A stretch of DNA of 64,000 nt. Origin: Haliclystus octoradiatus. Taxonomy: Eukaryota; Cnidaria; Staurozoa; Stauromedusae; Haliclystidae. The stretch is taken from assembly GCA_916610825.1 (NCBI GenBank), contig OU744449.1:4257243-4321242 (forward strand), read 5' to 3'. The position numbers were made by a program, and so were the translations under genes. Below the pieces are notes generated by a model that did not search any database, had not been told where the DNA came from, and saw only the letters and a list, made by a program, of their open reading frames with translations. Positions 53,926 to 64,000 of the stretch are shown one piece after another (positions within the stretch are counted from its first letter, which is position 1; each line of letters starts with the position of its first letter).

Positions 53926-54329
53926 GTGTTATTGCCCATTTTAACCTACCAAGCTGGCAAAACAAACAGCATGTCACCCATGCTTTTACAGTATTTCACA
54001 CACAACCACGCCATAGCTCAACCAAAAATGAAGTCACTGAGTCAATTTGAAATGACACCGAGAATTTACCATAAACCAGCGTCTTTGCATAGACTATTAT
54101 CCAATTTCTTTTGTTATGGCCTGAAAGAAAGATCATGGTCAACTGACACATAACAGTGAAATGTCTGTAAACCTTTTAAGTAAGTGACCATTTGATTATT
54201 ATTTAATACTTTATACTTTCTGCTATGAAAGCTAAGCTCGATTGGTACACATCAATTTCAATACGGTTACAAACAGGACGCACATAATTATTTAAACATT
54301 TTCACAAGGGTGTTTTTATTCATCAACCA
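53926..54329. other. Possible further LINE debris, otherwise nothing seen
   Basis: An 81-codon frame crosses part of this stretch but has no recognisable motif. It may be decayed LINE sequence. Confidence 0.4.
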
Positions 54330-54536
54330 TTAAAGGAGCAAAAATGACCGGCAGGCGCTACGCACTTAGGATCACGTGCACGCTTATTGTTATAACTCAA
54401 TGTTCATTGTTGACATGAATTTTATTACAAGTTAGGGCTGCGTATAACAATTGTTTCAAAGCGAGACGGTTGAATTAAGCTAAGCATAAATTCAATTTGT
54501 GCTCGCAGCGGTCGCCGGTCAATTTTGCCCCTTTAA
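54330..54536. mobile_element. piggyBac-like MITE, copy 2 (TTAA target site)
   Basis: About 207 bp between two TTAA sites. The ends AGGAGCAAAAATGACC and, reverse-complemented, AGGGGCAAAATTGACC match copy 1 at 23332-23527, and interior words such as TACGCACTTAGGATCACGTG and TTTCAAAGCGAGACGGTTG are shared. Confidence 0.82.
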
Positions 54537-55344
54537 CCATGCATATCTGTATTTATTCTTACCAGTCATACCCTTGTAATATAAAGTTCAAAATTATTTT
54601 ACATTCATCAATTGCTATATTCTAGGCCTATGCTAAAACTTTGCATCTTTCAAAGTCGATTTTCATCGTATAATTTATTTTATGATAATTTATTTATTCA
54701 ATTTTTTAGTCAACTATACATCGAAGCTCGGTAAATTGGTTATTCTTTAAAAACGTTTCACTTGATGGAATTTAGAATTTACTCAAATTCTGAAGCACAA
54801 CAATTAAGCATTATTATCACAATTGGAAACCAATCGCCAATTTTGAATGTATCCTCTCCTCAGAAATGTCTCGCAAACTAATTTCAGACAACGGAGATGG
54901 ATACTTTACCCGTACTGTTAGAATGCCTTACATATAGGCTGCTGAAAAGGCAAATAACAACAACTCACGTGTGTCAAGTTGCCCCCCCCCCCACCACCAC
55001 CAACACAGATCCTCGTAAAAACCATCTACAAAGTTAGCACTATTTTGTTACTATTTGGTACCGTTTGGATAAAATTGGTACCAATCGCGGCAGTTAAGGA
55101 TATCAACGTTTGAAGATTTCACCGTATAGTTGGCCCCCCACCTCCGAAAATGACTACGAGAGATGCTGATTACGGTTTATTGGAATTAGTACCCTTTCGT
55201 AGAAAAAAAAGTTTGGAAAAAACAGTTCAGTGTCTATATTTAACCAGTCACGGATGAACTGGATCCATTGACTGACAAATTTTGATTTTCGATATGCAAG
55301 TGCAAACCGGCATCATTCTCTGTGTGACCCAACGAATATCCCAA
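54537..55344. other. Intergenic, no gene seen
   Basis: Contains a C-run followed by ACC repeats near 54982-55000. Nothing else can be supported. Confidence 0.5.
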
Positions 55345-55675
55345 CAGATTAGCTCAGATGTGATGGCAGACCAACCGAACTTCAGTTCTGATCATTTCTG
55401 ATCGACTGTAGTTCAAATCCCCCGAAAGGTTAACTTAGCCTTTAGGTTGGCGGATGGAATGGTCCAGACTCCAGAGGGAATTGAATTGTGAGTAGCTGCG
55501 GCGCATCGTTGCGCTTTAACAATCGAGGCCTATCTACCATGAAATCTTTTGAAATTGATCTGCAGTCACGGCCGAGATCAATAAAGAGTATTTAACAACA
55601 TTGCTCTTAGCGAAAAGAGCTACTCTTCTAGAAATAGTGGGATGGTACGGATGCTTTCGGTAGTGGCGTTACCTT
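55345..55675 (+). mobile_element. tRNA-derived SINE, plus-strand copy
   Basis: The head reads GATTAGCTCAGATG (A-box-like, with a small insertion before GGCAGA), a hairpin GATCATTTCTGATC and AGTTCAAATCCCC (B-box-like). The body ends near AGAAATAGTGGGATGGTAC. Same family as the four minus-strand copies. Confidence 0.85.
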
Positions 55676-57519
55676 CTCAATTACTAGACCAATACAGTGA
55701 GGTCGCTAGTAACGATTGGACTTGGCTTATGTTAGGAATTGACATTATTAAGATTATAGTTACTAATACCAACGCAGTCACCCGCTCCACCCGGGCAATT
55801 TGTAACTTTGACTGCACGTTCCTTAAAAACGATATGGATTTCTCGTTTGTTGTTAGTGAACTCGTGGGTCTAAATTCGGATTCACAGGAGTGATGTAATC
55901 CCTTATTACTATATAGTTTGCATAGTTCTGGGTATACTGCATATTATCCATATTACATCGTTCTGTGAAACTAGCACATTTCTTTGTTCTTTCCCTACTG
56001 TCGTATTATTGCAAGTGTGTATACTGCGGCTTGAGACTACCTACCAAGGGAATTCGACCAAACAATGATCTTCATAATATTTGGAATCTTTATTTACGAT
56101 ATCTGGATAGTTATTTAATCATTTTAACAGTCATGTAAAATAACCTTTGTCTGGAACATTATCTCTCATCAATTTCACCATTTGATTTCACTACAACAAT
56201 GATTTCTGTTCTAAATTAATGGGTCATTGATTTTTCATTAAATACAATTGGAATGAAATTCTTATGAATATCATTTCAAAATATGACTCGAAGATTTCAA
56301 CATAATTTTTTTTCAAACATGTTTGCAATATTGAAAATATAGTAATAGTTACATCTAATGTAGGAAGTCCCAAGTTGTTACTTTTTTGAATTTCTCAAGT
56401 TGAATTTTCAATTACAGAGTATACATTCAATTTGATTTCATGAAAAAATATTCAATCTGTCGCAGCTCATCGCCATTTTCGAGACACATGTTCTAGCTTT
56501 TAGGTTAAAACCGTGCAGGTACAGGTATGGGTCTAGCACGCAAATGACGAAACGACGACATCATCCAATCAGCGTCAGCTTCTATATCAAATAACTATTG
56601 TTCCATGGTCTACTGGTACTGATAGGTCTACTATACCCGCACGCTTTTAGTGATTACCATGGAATCTCGTGGGTTGTGTCTTGAAATAACTGCTAAACAC
56701 GTGGTACAAATCCACCAATTGAGACTCAAGTTTTTTTCAAGTGGGGATTATTAAGATTTGTTATTTGTTACTTGTTCGCTCACTGAGTAGTACTGATCAA
56801 GGCGTGGATGAAGGCTAATTACGGTGGCCCACAACTGTCACGGCACATTAAAAAATAAAACGCTGCAACATATTGAATACGTAAATGATTCTTGATTTTT
56901 AAAATCAAGCTGCCACACATTGTTTAAAAAATATCAGATCTAATGGCCAGAAACATACACTATACTTTGCTAGTTATTTGTTATAAATTTATGATAGAGT
57001 TTAATAGTTTTGTGTTATTTTTTCTAGTATCAACAAAAATGCGAATACAGTATCTATATATTCCTCTTAATAATTTATTAATTCACAGGAAAATATTATC
57101 TCACAAGTGATTTTGAAAAATTGGCAATTTTGACATGTATATTTAATTTTTGCATTTCGCTAATACAAATGATCAACGTCATTAAATCGTAATGGATTGA
57201 CTTGATATTTAATCACGTGATTTTTACCCATGTATTTTGAATAATGAAACCCGTATCATACAGATAGAATCGTTGTCGTCAAAATAGCTGATTAAAAGAT
57301 AATAAAAACAAACGTCATTTCAGAATAATCGTGTGGGCTGGTGTTTTGAAGCATTCGTACTTCACAAGTCAGACTACACAAACTTGACATTATATACCAG
57401 TGAAAGAATAACAATCAGTACAGATTGTCAATATATAACTGATAATGGACACGACCAACGATCAATATTCATAAAGTTTTTAGTAAACAAATATAATATT
57501 ATTATTCATAGTTCATATA
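55676..57519. other. Intergenic upstream of the second aquaporin
   Basis: No gene supported. A weak TATATACC box lies about 130 bp before the aquaporin start codon near 57390. Confidence 0.45.

Positions 57520-64000
<6,481 letters not shown>

Noticed and set aside
54980..55000. C-run and ACC repeat as possible G-quadruplex
   Set aside because: Only one long run plus short repeats; not four separated runs, so no quadruplex is claimed.

Overview
This is animal nuclear DNA. It is AT-rich, the genes are split by GT-AG introns, and it is crowded with interspersed repeats. The gene set (PTF1A, Twist, DNAJC1 and AQP1/4-type aquaporins) indicates a bilaterian. Short divergent bHLH proteins, AT-rich DNA, frequent TAGGCCTA words and a tRNA-derived SINE would fit an invertebrate deuterostome such as a tunicate. 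That is an inference, and the species cannot be fixed from this window.

Layout. 1-6.4 kb is intergenic, with a 97-bp triplicate and one small inverted-repeat element. 6.4-8.6 kb holds a two-exon PTF1A (178 aa) with its bHLH and both C-terminal tryptophan motifs. 8.6-16.2 kb is intergenic. 16.2-33.3 kb holds a complete eleven-exon DNAJC1 (545 aa: signal peptide, J domain, membrane segment, two SANT domains), with introns full of SINEs, MITEs, foldback elements and very long TTA microsatellites. 34.9-35.6 kb is a 751-bp foldback transposon with a perfect 8-bp target duplication. 37.7-38.3 kb on the minus strand is a single-exon Twist gene. 41.7-44.7 kb is a four-exon aquaporin (263 aa). 46.5-51.5 kb is a young BEL/Pao LTR retroelement, internally inverted. 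51.7-53.4 kb is a TIR-bounded DNA element, followed by a decayed LINE fragment. 57.5-64.0 kb is a second, paralogous aquaporin with the same exon structure, cut off by the window end.

The genes do not form an operon. Two are transcription factors for neural/pancreatic-type and mesodermal programmes, one is an ER-membrane co-chaperone, and two are tandem water/solute channels. PTF1A and DNAJC1 also lie within about 1.5 Mb of each other on human 10p12, so their adjacency here may be ancient linkage.

The two most notable observations concern mobile elements. (1) Three intronic foldback elements (18.4, 30.2 and 62.9 kb) carry hammerhead-ribozyme-like motifs (CTGANGA, stem II, GAAAC, short stem III, TA) on both arms, facing away from each other, with covarying stem II bases between copies. 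(2) The BEL/Pao provirus has identical LTRs and a 5-bp target duplication, but its pol segment is inverted and fused to an extra inverted LTR. Next to the tRNA-primed LTR end lies a 38-bp copy of tRNA-Tyr positions 39-76 with T at position 58, as expected if reverse transcriptase read through m1A58 and stopped near the modified anticodon loop.
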